Source: Sporosarcina sp. Marseille-Q4063
GTDB lineage: Bacteria; Bacillota; Bacilli; Bacillales_A; Planococcaceae
NCBI RefSeq assembly: GCF_018309085.1
Contig: NZ_CP070502.1
Span: forward strand, 1,984,001-2,048,000
Direction: 5' to 3'
Length of the DNA: 64,000 nucleotides
Numbering within the stretch: the first letter of the stretch is position 1; the number at the start of each line of letters is the position of its first letter. Below the pieces are notes generated by a model. That model had not been told where the DNA came from, searched no databases, and saw nothing but the letters and a program-made list of their open reading frames with translations. Made by a program: the position numbers and the translations under genes. Of the stretch, positions 43,971 to 52,433 are shown piece after piece.

Positions 43971-44371
43971 TTAATATGATTTTTGTTCCTGTATGTATCG
44001 CTTCACTGTGTCTAAACTGACATTCCCTACTGTACTGACAAAGTATCCTTTACTCCAAAGAGAACTACTTCTTCCGTAAAACCTCTAAAGTTCAGGGTAC
44101 TCCCTGAAAAGCAGGATTGTTTGAGATGCTTTTGTAAGTTCTTACTATCTACGTGAGGGCAATTGTAAGGCTTGACAGAAACAAAAACATGAATATGGTC
44201 GGGCATAATTTCAAGTTCGATTATTTTATATGTGTTACTTTTCTCAAATAATATACGACGAAGTCGTTCTTCAATTTCTCCGATTAAAACATGGAATCTG
44301 AATTTCGGACAACGGATGGTATAGTATTGGACGAGGTATTTGCAATGATTAAGCGTCTAAAAATCATTCAA
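43971..44371 (-). pseudogene. tnpA: IS200/IS605 transposase TnpA, decayed
   Basis: A HUH/Y1 transposase remnant. Recognisable parts: YLVQYYTIRCPKFRFHVL, GEIEERLRRILFE, the HUH motif MPDHIHVFVSV, then after a frameshift LLFREYPEL, an in-frame TAG, FYGRSSSLWSKGYFVSTVGN (catalytic tyrosine part) and VKRYIQEQK. There is another in-frame TAG near 44359-44361. At least two nonsense codons and one frameshift make it inactive. Confidence 0.85.
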
Positions 44372-44489
44372 TTCACTCCACGTTTTACTTTTATTCGAAA
44401 TAAATACATTTATATATTTAACTATATCAAACGCATGTTCCTTTCAAAAGCAAAAATAATCATTCAATTTAAATAACTAAAACAATTCC

Positions 44490-44696
44490 TTGAGCGAAGC
44501 CAATCGGCATTAAATTCAATTAGGCAACTCGTTATACCTTCTTCATCATCCAAAATCTCCGTTCGACTTTTGCCACATCAAATGGGTTGTCACGTCCCTC
44601 CTAATACTGAGAACTTCGGGATTTGAAAGCTATTTTGCTAATTGGGTTTTATCTCTATCTACTAATGCACGAATCCACAAGTTTTTATTTTCTCAT
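44490..44696 (-). pseudogene. GNAT acetyltransferase, 5' part, degraded
   Basis: ATG at 44694-44696 overlaps the TGA of the TmrB-like remnant (ATGA). Fragments NLWIRALVDRDKTQLAK, LSNPEVLS, GRDNPFDVAKVERRFW and PIGFAQ match the N-terminal half of AAC(6')-like enzymes, but they are in different frames, and the W of the expected AKWLSNP is a TAG. It stops at the insertion point of the IS element. Confidence 0.75.
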
Positions 44697-45226
44697 AAAA
44701 CTACCCCAACCTCCTCACAGATGACTTTCACAATTTCATTAACTGTTAATTCATCAGTAGATATGAACTTTTCAAAACACATATCTTCAAATGCTCCAAA
44801 CATCTATCCGTTTGTTGAAAACATCTATTCCCTTCCTGTTCCCCTCGTTCCAATAGCCCTTTGATGAATCGTCTCTTTTTTGGCAGTTAAACAAAAATGA
44901 AAAGTTTGTTCATCCATCTCTTTGAATCCGCCAAAAATGTACTCAAAATAATTCTTATTATAAATTGTCATTGGAACAATTAAATTCTTCCGATATGTTC
45001 TTTGGAGCTGTTCTGCCCCAGTAACCGTTAGACTTCTCCACATTTCAAGGTCCTGAAAATTGCCCGTTTTCTCATTAAGTTTTTTGATATCATTCGGAAT
45101 CACCTGTCGTAACATGAACCCAATTCCTTCCGGGTCAAACAACATGAAATTACCAAGATTCTCTAGTAATTTATTCGCGACTGTTGTCTTTCCAACACCG
45201 AAAGCACCGTTAATCATAATTATCAC
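44693..45226 (-). pseudogene. TmrB-like ATP-binding protein, decayed 3' end
   Basis: Related to TmrB, the tunicamycin-resistance ATP-binding protein of B. subtilis. P-loop INGAFGVGKTTVANKL (about 4-20), DPEGIGFMLR, WRSLTVTG and LIVPMTIYN are preserved in a 133-aa frame that ends at a TAG (44825). Further on, RCLE and FEDMCFEKFISTDELTVNEI match the rest of the family (about 195 aa), but two frameshifts and the nonsense codon separate them. GTG start with GGGGG. Formerly the first gene of an operon with the acetyltransferase. Confidence 0.78.
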
Positions 45227-45243
45227 TGGAATTCCCCCAACAT

Positions 45244-46083
45244 TTATGTTCCTTCATACATCAAAAACGGCTCATACATCATAATCGCATGGTTTTCCGT
45301 GATGAATTCATCATCGATTAGCTCGCCGCCCATATTGTATACCTCTCTATAAATCGCGTTATGCCTTACGTAGCCGCCCCATACTTCCAGCGAAAACCGA
45401 TGATCTTTCTCATGCACATTATATGTCCTTGTTGACGGCATCGCTGCACGCCATTCTCCGACCAAATCACGATCAGTCAAATAAACGATAAGTTGGTAGG
45501 GTTCATTTGTTTCGTTCTTTATTTGCAAGTCAAGATAATTGTATGCACATGTCGCACCGCTGCCAAATGGCTGCTTTCGATTCGAATCCGGAAACACGTC
45601 ATAGCTGTGGCGATACCTTTCCGTCACTGTGAGGGGGGTGTGGAGCGTTATCCAATAGATCAAGTTCGATAATTGACACAGACCACCGCCAATTCCTGTC
45701 GTCACCTTCCCGTAATGCAACACCATTCCTTCAACATACCCTTTACGTTTTGTCGGATTTCCGATCAAACGCCAATAAGAGAATGTTTCACCCGGTTGAA
45801 TCACAAGCCCATTCAATCGCTTGGTAGCAATATTCAAGTTAGTAATCTTGTTGTGTTGCAGCGCCATATCGACTTCCTTCAACTTGCGAAGCAATGGTGT
45901 TCGATGTTGGATAATCACATGGTCCAGTTTTTCATCTGACAACTTCTTCGCGTACTTTCTTCCATCTGTGTACCATTCCGAATAACGCTTTAGTCGATAG
46001 GCTTTCTTTCCGAAATAAATTCTTAACTTACTTCTCTTTTTAGGTTTTAATGAAATCAAATCTAAGCCCCCCTTACTTTTCAT
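45244..46083 (-). CDS. VanW-family protein
   Basis: A 279-aa protein with the VanW core: GETFSYWRLIGNPTKRKGYV, then GIGGGLCQLSNLIYW (about 130-144) and HSYDVFPDSNR. VanW occurs in some vancomycin-resistance clusters but its function is unknown and stand-alone copies are common in Bacillales. No signal peptide seen. The ATG at 46083 has no clear site; a TTG at 46059 has AAGGGGGG at about 7 nt and is a good alternative. It lies 17 bp before the TmrB-like remnant. Confidence 0.88.
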   Translation of the reverse strand: MKSKGGLDLISLKPKKRSKLRIYFGKKAYRLKRYSEWYTDGRKYAKKLSDEKLDHVIIQHRTPLLRKLKEVDMALQHNKITNLNIATKRLNGLVIQPGETFSYWRLIGNPTKRKGYVEGMVLHYGKVTTGIGGGLCQLSNLIYWITLHTPLTVTERYRHSYDVFPDSNRKQPFGSGATCAYNYLDLQIKNETNEPYQLIVYLTDRDLVGEWRAAMPSTRTYNVHEKDHRFSLEVWGGYVRHNAIYREVYNMGGELIDDEFITENHAIMMYEPFLMYEGT

Positions 46084-46248
46084 AGTAATTCGATAACTAG
46101 GTGTCCGTTTCCTCTAATGAAATGTATTTCACTTGCTAATTAATGCGAGTTACCTTAGCAATCATGCCACTCACTGAAATAGCAACGACGGCTAGCCCGA
46201 TATCTCATATACTTTGGTTACAAAGAACATTCAATTGGAGGCGTTACA

Positions 46249-46968
46249 ATGACGATTGTTACAGTGAGTAACCTGCAGAAATCATACGGGACAAATGAAG
46301 TTTTGAAAGGGCTGGATTTTCAAGCACGTGAAGGAGAGGTAATTGGAGTTATCGGGAAAAATGGTGCTGGCAAATCAACATTTCTTGAAATTCTGATGAC
46401 AATCAGAAACTATGACAAAGGGAACGTTACTGTATTTAATGAAGACATTAAATCACTTTCGACGAATCAACTCGAACATATCCGAAAACAAATTTCAGTC
46501 GTTCTACAGCCGACTCAGTTTTACAAAACACTAAAAGTCGGAGAACTACTAAAATTATTCAAAGCCTATTACAAATCACCAATAGATATTGAAAAAATCA
46601 TCAATGATTTCAAATTGGAACCGCACAGAAAAAAGTATTTCGATAAACTTTCAGGAGGTTGGAAACAAATTGTCAGTTTAGCCATTGCCTTTTTATCGCA
46701 ACCGAAGCTGCTAATTTTAGATGAACCGACGACTGGATTGGATCCGCATATGCGCAATATTCTATGGTCCTACATCACCGATTACAACAAAAGAACAGGC
46801 GGGACGGTCATTTTAACAACACATAATATGGACGAAATCGAATTGTACTGCGACAAAGTCATGCTTATCAATAATGGGGTTAACGAAGTGTTTGATTCGA
46901 CGGAAAGTATTTTGGCACTTGGTTATAAATCGATCAATGAGTTTTATCTTACGAAAGTAACTATTTGA
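46249..46968 (+). CDS. ABC-2 transporter ATP-binding protein
   Basis: A 239-aa ATPase. Walker A GKNGAGKST (about 36-44), signature LSGGWKQ (about 137-143; GG followed by W is unusual, normally GGQ/GGM), Walker B LLILDEPTTGLDP, and switch His in LTTHNM. Class of exporters for antibiotics, lipids or peptides. ATG after TTGGAGGCG. First gene of a four-gene operon with the permease, LytTR and DUF3021 genes. Confidence 0.92.
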   Translation: MTIVTVSNLQKSYGTNEVLKGLDFQAREGEVIGVIGKNGAGKSTFLEILMTIRNYDKGNVTVFNEDIKSLSTNQLEHIRKQISVVLQPTQFYKTLKVGELLKLFKAYYKSPIDIEKIINDFKLEPHRKKYFDKLSGGWKQIVSLAIAFLSQPKLLILDEPTTGLDPHMRNILWSYITDYNKRTGGTVILTTHNMDEIELYCDKVMLINNGVNEVFDSTESILALGYKSINEFYLTKVTI

Positions 46969-46980
46969 GGGGGAATTTAG

Positions 46981-47724
46981 ATGTTAGCGACACAGTTAAA
47001 ATATGACTTACTTATGTTTTCCAGAGAATTGTTTTACTTGGTTTTCACGATTATCGTACCACCAGCTACTTATATTTTCATGGGGCAATTATTTGGAGAT
47101 CAGACTTACGCAGGTAACCTTAGTTATGCAGAAACGTATACGCCATCATTCATCCTACTGATCACATTCGGCGTCATTTTTTTCGCTTTCGGATTCGACC
47201 AAGTGATGAATCGAACAACCGGCGTTGAAAAGCGCATCAGTCTTTCACCTGTACCGCAAAATATGCTATTACTCTCGGGCATTTTAAAGTCTATCATTAT
47301 TACAAGCATCGGTTTTCTCCTAATTTTCATCATCGGGTTACTAGTTTACAATTTATCATTCGAGCCATTACGTTTTCTTGGCGCCTACGGTTTCTTCATT
47401 ATACTGAACGCCGTTTTGCTCACGATTTCTTCGGCCATTTATTCTTTATTCAAAAGTATGAATGCTGCACTTGTCTTTTCAATCGTCATTTTTCAAATCG
47501 TTATCTTTACCGGTGGCTTTGCAATGCCGATCAGCATGATGCCAAAGTTCGTTCAAATTATTGCCAATCTGAACCCGCTCTACCATATGAATAATTTATT
47601 CATCGCAATTTGGAATGAACAACTAATATTCAATAACAGTACGTTCACTTCCATAGGCTACATTGCTGGTTTGGTAATTGTATCTTTGATCATCATCCGA
47701 ATTGCGAATAAAAGACGCATTTGA
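46981..47724 (+). CDS. ABC-2 type permease
   Basis: A 247-aa six-helix permease of the ABC-2 family, with FITIIVPPATYIFMGQLFG near the first helix and the central PVPQNMLLLSGILKSIIIT segment. The last part has NLNPLYHMNNLF, the usual loop before the final helix. It starts 12 bp after the ATPase gene. The substrate is unknown. Confidence 0.9.
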   Translation: MLATQLKYDLLMFSRELFYLVFTIIVPPATYIFMGQLFGDQTYAGNLSYAETYTPSFILLITFGVIFFAFGFDQVMNRTTGVEKRISLSPVPQNMLLLSGILKSIIITSIGFLLIFIIGLLVYNLSFEPLRFLGAYGFFIILNAVLLTISSAIYSLFKSMNAALVFSIVIFQIVIFTGGFAMPISMMPKFVQIIANLNPLYHMNNLFIAIWNEQLIFNNSTFTSIGYIAGLVIVSLIIIRIANKRRI

Positions 47725-47736
47725 CAGATTACTTGA

Positions 47737-47751
47737 AGACAATTGTTGTCT
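47737..47751 (+). promoter_or_regulatory. Dyad upstream of the LytTR gene
   Basis: AGACAA (47737-47742) and TTGTCT (47746-47751) are perfect inverted arms with a 3-bp centre. A TTGACA hexamer lies at 47721-47726. It could be an internal promoter and operator; an unrelated chance dyad is possible. Confidence 0.4.
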
Positions 47752-47786
47752 AAACAGATAAACTAATGTCAAGAGGGGTGTCTGAA

Positions 47787-48245
47787 ATGAAAGTATCTTT
47801 GATGATTGATAGTGACTATGAAGAAACTAAAGTGACGATTGAAACTCCTGAACTTGATAATTCTGTGCAGGAAATTCTTGATTTTATAAAAGGCAAAGAA
47901 ACAGAATTCCTTGTCGGCAAAGATGGAGAGATGCAGCATATCATGAAGCCTGACGACATCCATTATTTTCACAGCGAAAAAGATGGTGTTGTCGCCGTTA
48001 CGGCTGATGGATCTTTTAAATTAAAAGAGAAGTTATATGAACTGGAGGAAATTCTTCCTTCAACGAAATTCATCAGGCTATCGAAATCGGTAATCGCTAA
48101 CCTTCACGAATTAAGCCGTTTTGAAGCATCGTTTAACGGTACACTTTGTGTGTATTTCAAGTCGGGTGCGAAAGAATATGTGTCGCGAACATACGTCAAC
48201 GCCATTAAAGAAGCACTGAAAATGAACAGGAGGAAAAACTTATGA
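47787..48245 (+). CDS. LytTR-domain DNA-binding protein
   Basis: A 152-aa regulator made mainly of a C-terminal LytTR domain (about 50-145: DIHYFHSEKDGVVAVTADG, FIRLSKSVIANLHEL, SRTYVNAIKEAL) without a receiver domain. The ATG at 47787 follows GAGGGGTG; the longer frame to 47766 has no site. It overlaps the DUF3021 gene by 4 bp. LytTR-DUF3021 pairs next to ABC-2 transporters occur widely in Firmicutes and the DUF3021 partner is thought to control the regulator. Confidence 0.92.
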   Translation: MKVSLMIDSDYEETKVTIETPELDNSVQEILDFIKGKETEFLVGKDGEMQHIMKPDDIHYFHSEKDGVVAVTADGSFKLKEKLYELEEILPSTKFIRLSKSVIANLHELSRFEASFNGTLCVYFKSGAKEYVSRTYVNAIKEALKMNRRKNL

Positions 48246-48652
48246 AAACCTTTTTGTTTAGAAGTATGATTGGGATATTTTTCGGTGCATTTCTTGCTGT
48301 TGTTGTGACGAATTCAGTCGTCTACTTTGGTAATCAAGATGTGCTAGATGGACAAATTTTCATGAAAAACTCTTTAGGATCTATATTTTGCGGATGGTTT
48401 TTTACAGTGAGTCCACTTTATTTTGAGAACACTAAACTGCGACTTTCACAACAAACCGCACTCCATTTTGCGACAGTTGTTATGTTGTACTTCATACTTG
48501 CGTTTGGGATTGGTTGGGTTCCGTTTACCTTGAAAAGTTTTCTAGTTGCGTTATCAACATTCATTGTCTTCTACTTAATTTTCTGGACTGCCTTCTATCT
48601 GTATTTCAGAAAACAAGCACAGAAATTGAATGCCGAACTAAATGGTCTTTGA
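48242..48652 (+). CDS. DUF3021 membrane protein
   Basis: A 136-aa protein with four membrane helices (about 7-27, 42-60, 73-93, 98-120). The ATGA overlap with the LytTR gene and the family pairing suggest a membrane inhibitor of the LytTR regulator (as in LytTR regulatory systems); this is inferred. A strong terminator follows. Confidence 0.9.
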   Translation: MKTFLFRSMIGIFFGAFLAVVVTNSVVYFGNQDVLDGQIFMKNSLGSIFCGWFFTVSPLYFENTKLRLSQQTALHFATVVMLYFILAFGIGWVPFTLKSFLVALSTFIVFYLIFWTAFYLYFRKQAQKLNAELNGL

Positions 48653-48658
48653 ATAGCA

Positions 48659-48693
48659 AAAATCCGCACAAGTTATTTAACCGTGCGGATTTT
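48659..48693. terminator. Bidirectional terminator between DUF3021 and LysE genes
   Basis: Perfect 11-bp stem AAAATCCGCAC/GTGCGGATTTT with a loop of 13 nt between convergent genes. Confidence 0.8.
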
Positions 48694-48702
48694 CGGTGCG
48701 AA

Positions 48703-49323
48703 TTAACCAATATTCCCTATCAGGCGGATTGCCATATAAACCGCGACTCCCCAAACGACCAGAGCTGATACTTTATTTAATAAAGCCATTAGTTTCCCAC
48801 TCTGATCCAACTTGCCAAAATAGCGCCCCGCCATCGCAAGCCCTAAAAACCATAACCAGGATACAATAATTGTTGTAAGCGCAAATGCAATTCTGACATC
48901 TCCCGAATAGCTTAATGAATTCGTACCGATGACGCCGATAGTGTCTAGGATGGCATGAGGATTTAATAGGGAAACAGACGCTGCGAAGATAATTTGTCTT
49001 TTCATAGAAAAAGTTTGTCCATCAGCCTCAGTCGAGGAAACAGTCGTCCGCCATAAAACAATTCCCATATAAAGAAGGAAAACGATACCGACGCTAAAAA
49101 TAATATTTTCAAGCCACCCAAAAGTCAACACAAGTAATGACACCCCCGAAACCGCTGCGACAATGAGTATCGTATCACAAATTCCAGCTGTCATGACCAC
49201 GGGTAGTGCTCTAGAAAACTTGGGTTGAAGTGCGCCTTGATTGAAAACGAAAACATTTTGTACGCCTAATGGAATGATAAGTCCAAATGCTAGAATGATT
49301 CCATGCAAAATAGCTTCAATCAC
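48703..49323 (-). CDS. LysE/ArgO-type amino acid exporter
   Basis: A 206-aa six-helix exporter. IIPLGVQNVFVFNQGAL (about 16-32) is the LysE/ArgO signature, and SLLNPHAILDTIGVIG is the second conserved loop. Closer to basic amino acid exporters than the copy at 37111-37695. ATG without a strong site. Single gene. Confidence 0.9.
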   Translation of the reverse strand: MIEAILHGIILAFGLIIPLGVQNVFVFNQGALQPKFSRALPVVMTAGICDTILIVAAVSGVSLLVLTFGWLENIIFSVGIVFLLYMGIVLWRTTVSSTEADGQTFSMKRQIIFAASVSLLNPHAILDTIGVIGTNSLSYSGDVRIAFALTTIIVSWLWFLGLAMAGRYFGKLDQSGKLMALLNKVSALVVWGVAVYMAIRLIGNIG

Positions 49324-49354
49324 TGTATTCTCCCCCGCACTCTTTATCTATGTA

Positions 49355-49389
49355 TAAAAAAGTCACACCAGGGATAGTCCCAGTGCGAC
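49355..49389 (-). terminator. Terminator of the RlmI-like gene
   Basis: On the minus strand GTCGCACTGGGA pairs with TCCCTGGTGTGAC (one bulge, one mismatch) and is followed by TTTTTTATA. Confidence 0.75.
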
Positions 49390-49397
49390 ATTTGTAT

Positions 49398-50594
49398 TTA
49401 CTTCGTTTTCTGTAGGATGACGACTTTCAGATAATTGAATTCTGGGAAATCACGACTTGTACGGAAATCTCTAGGTAGTGAAGATTCCTCAAGAATTTTG
49501 TATATCGAATCCGCATCGTTAAATGCTTTTTCAATAAACGTTTTGAATCGTTTCATTCCAAATGATGCGTTATTCGTTGATGCGACGATAATTCCATTTT
49601 TTTCAGTAACCGCAATAGCATCCATTAGAAGTTCCGGATAGTTTCTTGCTGTACTGAACGTATATTTCTTGGATCGTGCAAAGCTCGGTGGATCAAGAAT
49701 AACAAGATCAAATTTCAATTCATGCCGCTTTGCATAACGGAAATAATCAAAAACATCCATTACACGGATTTCCTGCTGCTCATAGTCAAAGCCGTTGACG
49801 CTTAACTGTTCGATAGTTTTTGCTTCACTACGGCTTGCCAAATCGATGTTTGTTGTTTTTTGAGCTCCACCGTGAAGGGCCGCGACTGAAAACGCACCTG
49901 TATACGAAAAAGTGTTTAGTACATTTTTTCCTTCAGAATAGTTTTCACGGATTGATTGACGAACGTCTCGTTGATCAAGGAAAATGCCAGTCATTGCACC
50001 ATCATTTAAATCAATCGCAAAATTCATGCCGTTTTCTTTTACGATGATTGGGAAATCACCTTGTTCCCCGCGCACGAAATCGTCTTGTTCGATGTATTGA
50101 CCTTTTGTGTCAAAGCGCTTCTTTTCGTAAATACCTTTATAATCCACAATCTTTTCAAGGACACCATACACATGATGCTTAAGTTTGTAAATTCCTTCGC
50201 TATACCAACTTATCATGAAAAATCCATCGAAATAATCTATGGTCAGTCCACCGATTCCGTCGCCCTCACCATTAAATACGCGAAATGCTGTTGTTATAGG
50301 GTCATTGAAATATGACTCACGTCGTTCAAGGGCTTTCCTAATTTTCCCTTCAAAAAAGTCAAAGTCAATTTGTTCGTTTTCATCCCTTGAAAGTACCCAG
50401 CCAATCCCCTTATTCTGTTCGCCGTAATAGCCTTTTGCAACAAATCTCCAGTTACGATCCACTAATCGAATAATGCTACCTTCTTCTTTTAGCACTTCTG
50501 GATTCAAAGCCGCTTCCTTAAGAATTAACGGGTAGCCTTTTTTTATGTCTGCGATACTTTTTGCATTTAATTGTAAGTCAATTGTTTTTGTCAT
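49398..50594 (-). CDS. Class I rRNA methyltransferase, RlmI/RlmK-like
   Basis: A 398-aa enzyme with N-terminal PUA domain (about 5-75), a central EEHEE-like domain (about 80-190) and a Rossmann methyltransferase (about 200-398): LNTFSYTGAFSVAALHGGA (motif I) and LVILDPPSFARSKK (motif IV, NPPF-like DPPSF). This is the RlmI (23S m5C1962) type, like B. subtilis YwbD. ATG 50594 chosen; ATG 50606 is equally possible, and the longer frame to 50669 starts inside the neighbour's terminator region. Confidence 0.9.
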   Translation of the reverse strand: MTKTIDLQLNAKSIADIKKGYPLILKEAALNPEVLKEEGSIIRLVDRNWRFVAKGYYGEQNKGIGWVLSRDENEQIDFDFFEGKIRKALERRESYFNDPITTAFRVFNGEGDGIGGLTIDYFDGFFMISWYSEGIYKLKHHVYGVLEKIVDYKGIYEKKRFDTKGQYIEQDDFVRGEQGDFPIIVKENGMNFAIDLNDGAMTGIFLDQRDVRQSIRENYSEGKNVLNTFSYTGAFSVAALHGGAQKTTNIDLASRSEAKTIEQLSVNGFDYEQQEIRVMDVFDYFRYAKRHELKFDLVILDPPSFARSKKYTFSTARNYPELLMDAIAVTEKNGIIVASTNNASFGMKRFKTFIEKAFNDADSIYKILEESSLPRDFRTSRDFPEFNYLKVVILQKTK

Positions 50595-50654
50595 GTTTTC
50601 ATCCATTCCGTCTTTTTTCTTATTATCGCATGTTTGGGCTAAAATTGCGAAAAT

Positions 50655-50683
50655 GAAAAAGAGCCCCATACTTTGGAAGCTCT
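50655..50683 (-). terminator. Terminator of the papain-like hydrolase gene
   Basis: On the minus strand AGAGC...GCTCT with inner TTCC/GGGG pairs, followed by TTTTTC, right after the stop at 50689. Confidence 0.65.
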
Positions 50684-50688
50684 CCTAA

Positions 50689-51294
50689 TTATGAGAGTAT
50701 ACGAACCGCCAAGTGTCGCCACATGCCCGTGCGCTGTGGGACTGGCACCCGTTCCTCGATTTCCCTAACATTCCGTATATATGATTGCAAGTCACCTTCG
50801 TAAACAGGTTTCAAACATTTTAATTGTGTAAAATGATGAGGCTGTACTAGGTTTGGCTTAATTGTAAACATTTTCATTCCACTTTCATTCACAATCGTCG
50901 CAACAAATTGTGAACAAAAGAATGCATGTTTTCGTTGCAAATCTTTATTTACTGCAACCGCGAATAAACCAATAAAATTATACCTATATAGTTCCTTGGT
51001 CTGTTCAATTTGACGGATTTTATCTCGCATTTTCACATATTCTTCAGCAGTTACTTCACAACTGAAAATAGCACAACCCGCATGCTCAAAGATTCCTTCA
51101 ACGACATTTTCCTTAACAAAACCGCCTACAAATGGATTATGACGTTGTTTTCTTCCAAAACTATACATCTCAGTCAACTGTTCATCAAATGCGATTGATG
51201 CATGATTTAAATCTTTTCGCGTATACATGCCAATCGCCTTAGACAATAGTGTTCCTGTATCCGTAAGCACAATGTATATTGTCCTTTTACCCAT
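50689..51294 (-). CDS. Permuted papain-fold (NlpC/P60-like, YiiX/YebB type) protein
   Basis: A 201-aa protein: KDLNHASIAFDEQL gives the catalytic His (about 29), and HAFFCSQFVATIVNESG gives the Cys (about 124), in the permuted His-before-Cys order of the YiiX/LRAT-like branch. Members act on amide or acyl bonds; target unknown. ATG 51294 follows AGGGGGG at 7 nt. A second in-frame ATG at 51330 also has GGGAGG at 7 nt and adds 12 residues, so the start is ambiguous. Confidence 0.78.
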   Translation of the reverse strand: MGKRTIYIVLTDTGTLLSKAIGMYTRKDLNHASIAFDEQLTEMYSFGRKQRHNPFVGGFVKENVVEGIFEHAGCAIFSCEVTAEEYVKMRDKIRQIEQTKELYRYNFIGLFAVAVNKDLQRKHAFFCSQFVATIVNESGMKMFTIKPNLVQPHHFTQLKCLKPVYEGDLQSYIRNVREIEERVPVPQRTGMWRHLAVRILS

Positions 51295-51330
51295 GGCAAT
51301 CCCCCCTACTTCCCCGTTCGTGGGAAGCAT

Positions 51331-51648
51331 TGGTTGCCTCCCTATTGGTTAATGTCTAACTTTATTATGTCCCATCCCGACCAAGTAATAAACCGGCTTA
51401 GGTGGGGATTTGTCTACGACCCGAGACCTATTTTTTCTTCAGATAATCTGAAAATAGTTTTTGGGGTTTTCTTTCTATTATAACCATTATACGTTGGCAA
51501 ATGGAGGAAAGTTTCAAGTTTTCATCTATTTCGAACGGCGAATGAATCTATAACGCAAAACTTGTACTCGAAACGCTATGAATACTGAAATAGCGTACTT
51601 TATTAATTCCACCCTATATCCTTAAATCCCTTCATAAAAAATATTTTT
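51331..51648 (-). other. 318-bp gap, possibly a structured leader
   Basis: No gene seen. Read on the minus strand, the part at 51350-51450 has pairs of complementary short arms (TCCC/GGGA, CCG/CGG and GTCT/AGAC) in order, and GGGAGGC/GCTTCCC (about 51320-51340) just before the hydrolase start. It may be an RNA leader, but it matches no riboswitch class I know. The outer part is AT-rich without features. Confidence 0.3.
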
Positions 51649-52092
51649 TCATTCCCCTCCTCTATCCATCCTTCGATTAAGAGCTCTCCTAACAATTAAA
51701 GCAACTCCCATGCCTACAGAAATAATTGCAATTAACAACCCCATAATCCGGTCACTTAGCTGTCCATTTTCAATGAAAGGAAACTCTTCACTAAAAATAA
51801 ACGGGACAGTTGAAAAGAATCCCATTGTCGCGGCTAATCCCAATACCACTGCAACAAGTACCGGATAATCATTCTTACTAAAATAAGCATTTTTAACAAT
51901 CGACATAACCGCAAAATACATGCTCGGAATCCAAACTAGTATGAATGATTCCAGGAATGGGGATGCCCAAATTCCATAACCTGCTTTGACATAGCCATTT
52001 ACCCCTATCAATATTAAAACCAAAATAAATGACTGAAATGCAATTTTATGTCTAGTCGCGAGTTGAAATTCATCATATCGAGCGTTTTTCAT
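51649..52092 (-). CDS. Four-helix membrane protein paired with an HTH regulator
   Basis: A 147-aa protein with four membrane helices (about 15-33, 42-65, 74-96, 108-130). It starts 3 bp after the stop of the XRE-type regulator, a common pairing of HTH plus small membrane protein in Firmicutes (YozG-type and DUF2178-like loci). I do not assign a DUF with certainty. Possibly the regulator's target or sensor. Confidence 0.75.
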   Translation of the reverse strand: MKNARYDEFQLATRHKIAFQSFILVLILIGVNGYVKAGYGIWASPFLESFILVWIPSMYFAVMSIVKNAYFSKNDYPVLVAVVLGLAATMGFFSTVPFIFSEEFPFIENGQLSDRIMGLLIAIISVGMGVALIVRRALNRRMDRGGE

Positions 52093-52095
52093 GTT

Positions 52096-52293
52096 TCATT
52101 CCTCCCAAAAAAGATCATTTAGTGTTAGATCAAGCGCTTTGCAAATTGCGACGCAAAGATTTAACGAAGGGTTGTAATCTCCATTTTCAATCGCATTCAT
52201 CGTCTGGCGGGTAACCCCAACGGCATCCGCTAATTTGGCCTGTGACAAATCTTTTGCTGCACGTGCCGCCTTCAGTCGTAGATTTTTCTTCAT
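52096..52293 (-). CDS. XRE-family HTH transcriptional regulator
   Basis: A 65-aa single HTH_3 domain: LRLKAARAAKDLSQAKLADA, VGVTRQTMNAIENGDYNPSL. The short length, lacking any sensor domain, matches YozG/YgzD-type regulators. ATG 52293 with TAGGAGG at 8 nt; the longer frame to 52344 is not supported. It heads a two-gene operon. Confidence 0.92.
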   Translation of the reverse strand: MKKNLRLKAARAAKDLSQAKLADAVGVTRQTMNAIENGDYNPSLNLCVAICKALDLTLNDLFWEE

Positions 52294-52433
52294 CGCAATT
52301 CCTCCTATTAATTGCATCATAGTAAACCTAAAGGTGAGTGTCAACTTTACCCGACATTAAGGTTCATATATCTGACATGAAACATAAAAAATAGAAGCAC
52401 AGATAACATTCATCCGTACTCCTTGATATCATG

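Larger units (their letters stand above)
41967..44489 (-). mobile_element. IS200/IS605-type element with intact tnpB and dead tnpA
   Basis: A 2523-bp element with tnpA remnant then tnpB on the minus strand. The ends were set by rejoining the interrupted acetyltransferase: flank ...GGCTTCGCTCAA before the left end (44490) and GTTCAGTTTTATG after the right end (41966). No target duplication, as expected for this family. The right end has a hairpin CCACAGGGC...GCCCCGTGG (41975-41994) and ends TCAG. Confidence 0.8.

Noticed and set aside
51350..51450. ZTP, T-box or c-di-GMP riboswitch
   Set aside because: I compared the conserved cores I know with this region and found no match beyond short GC-rich words.
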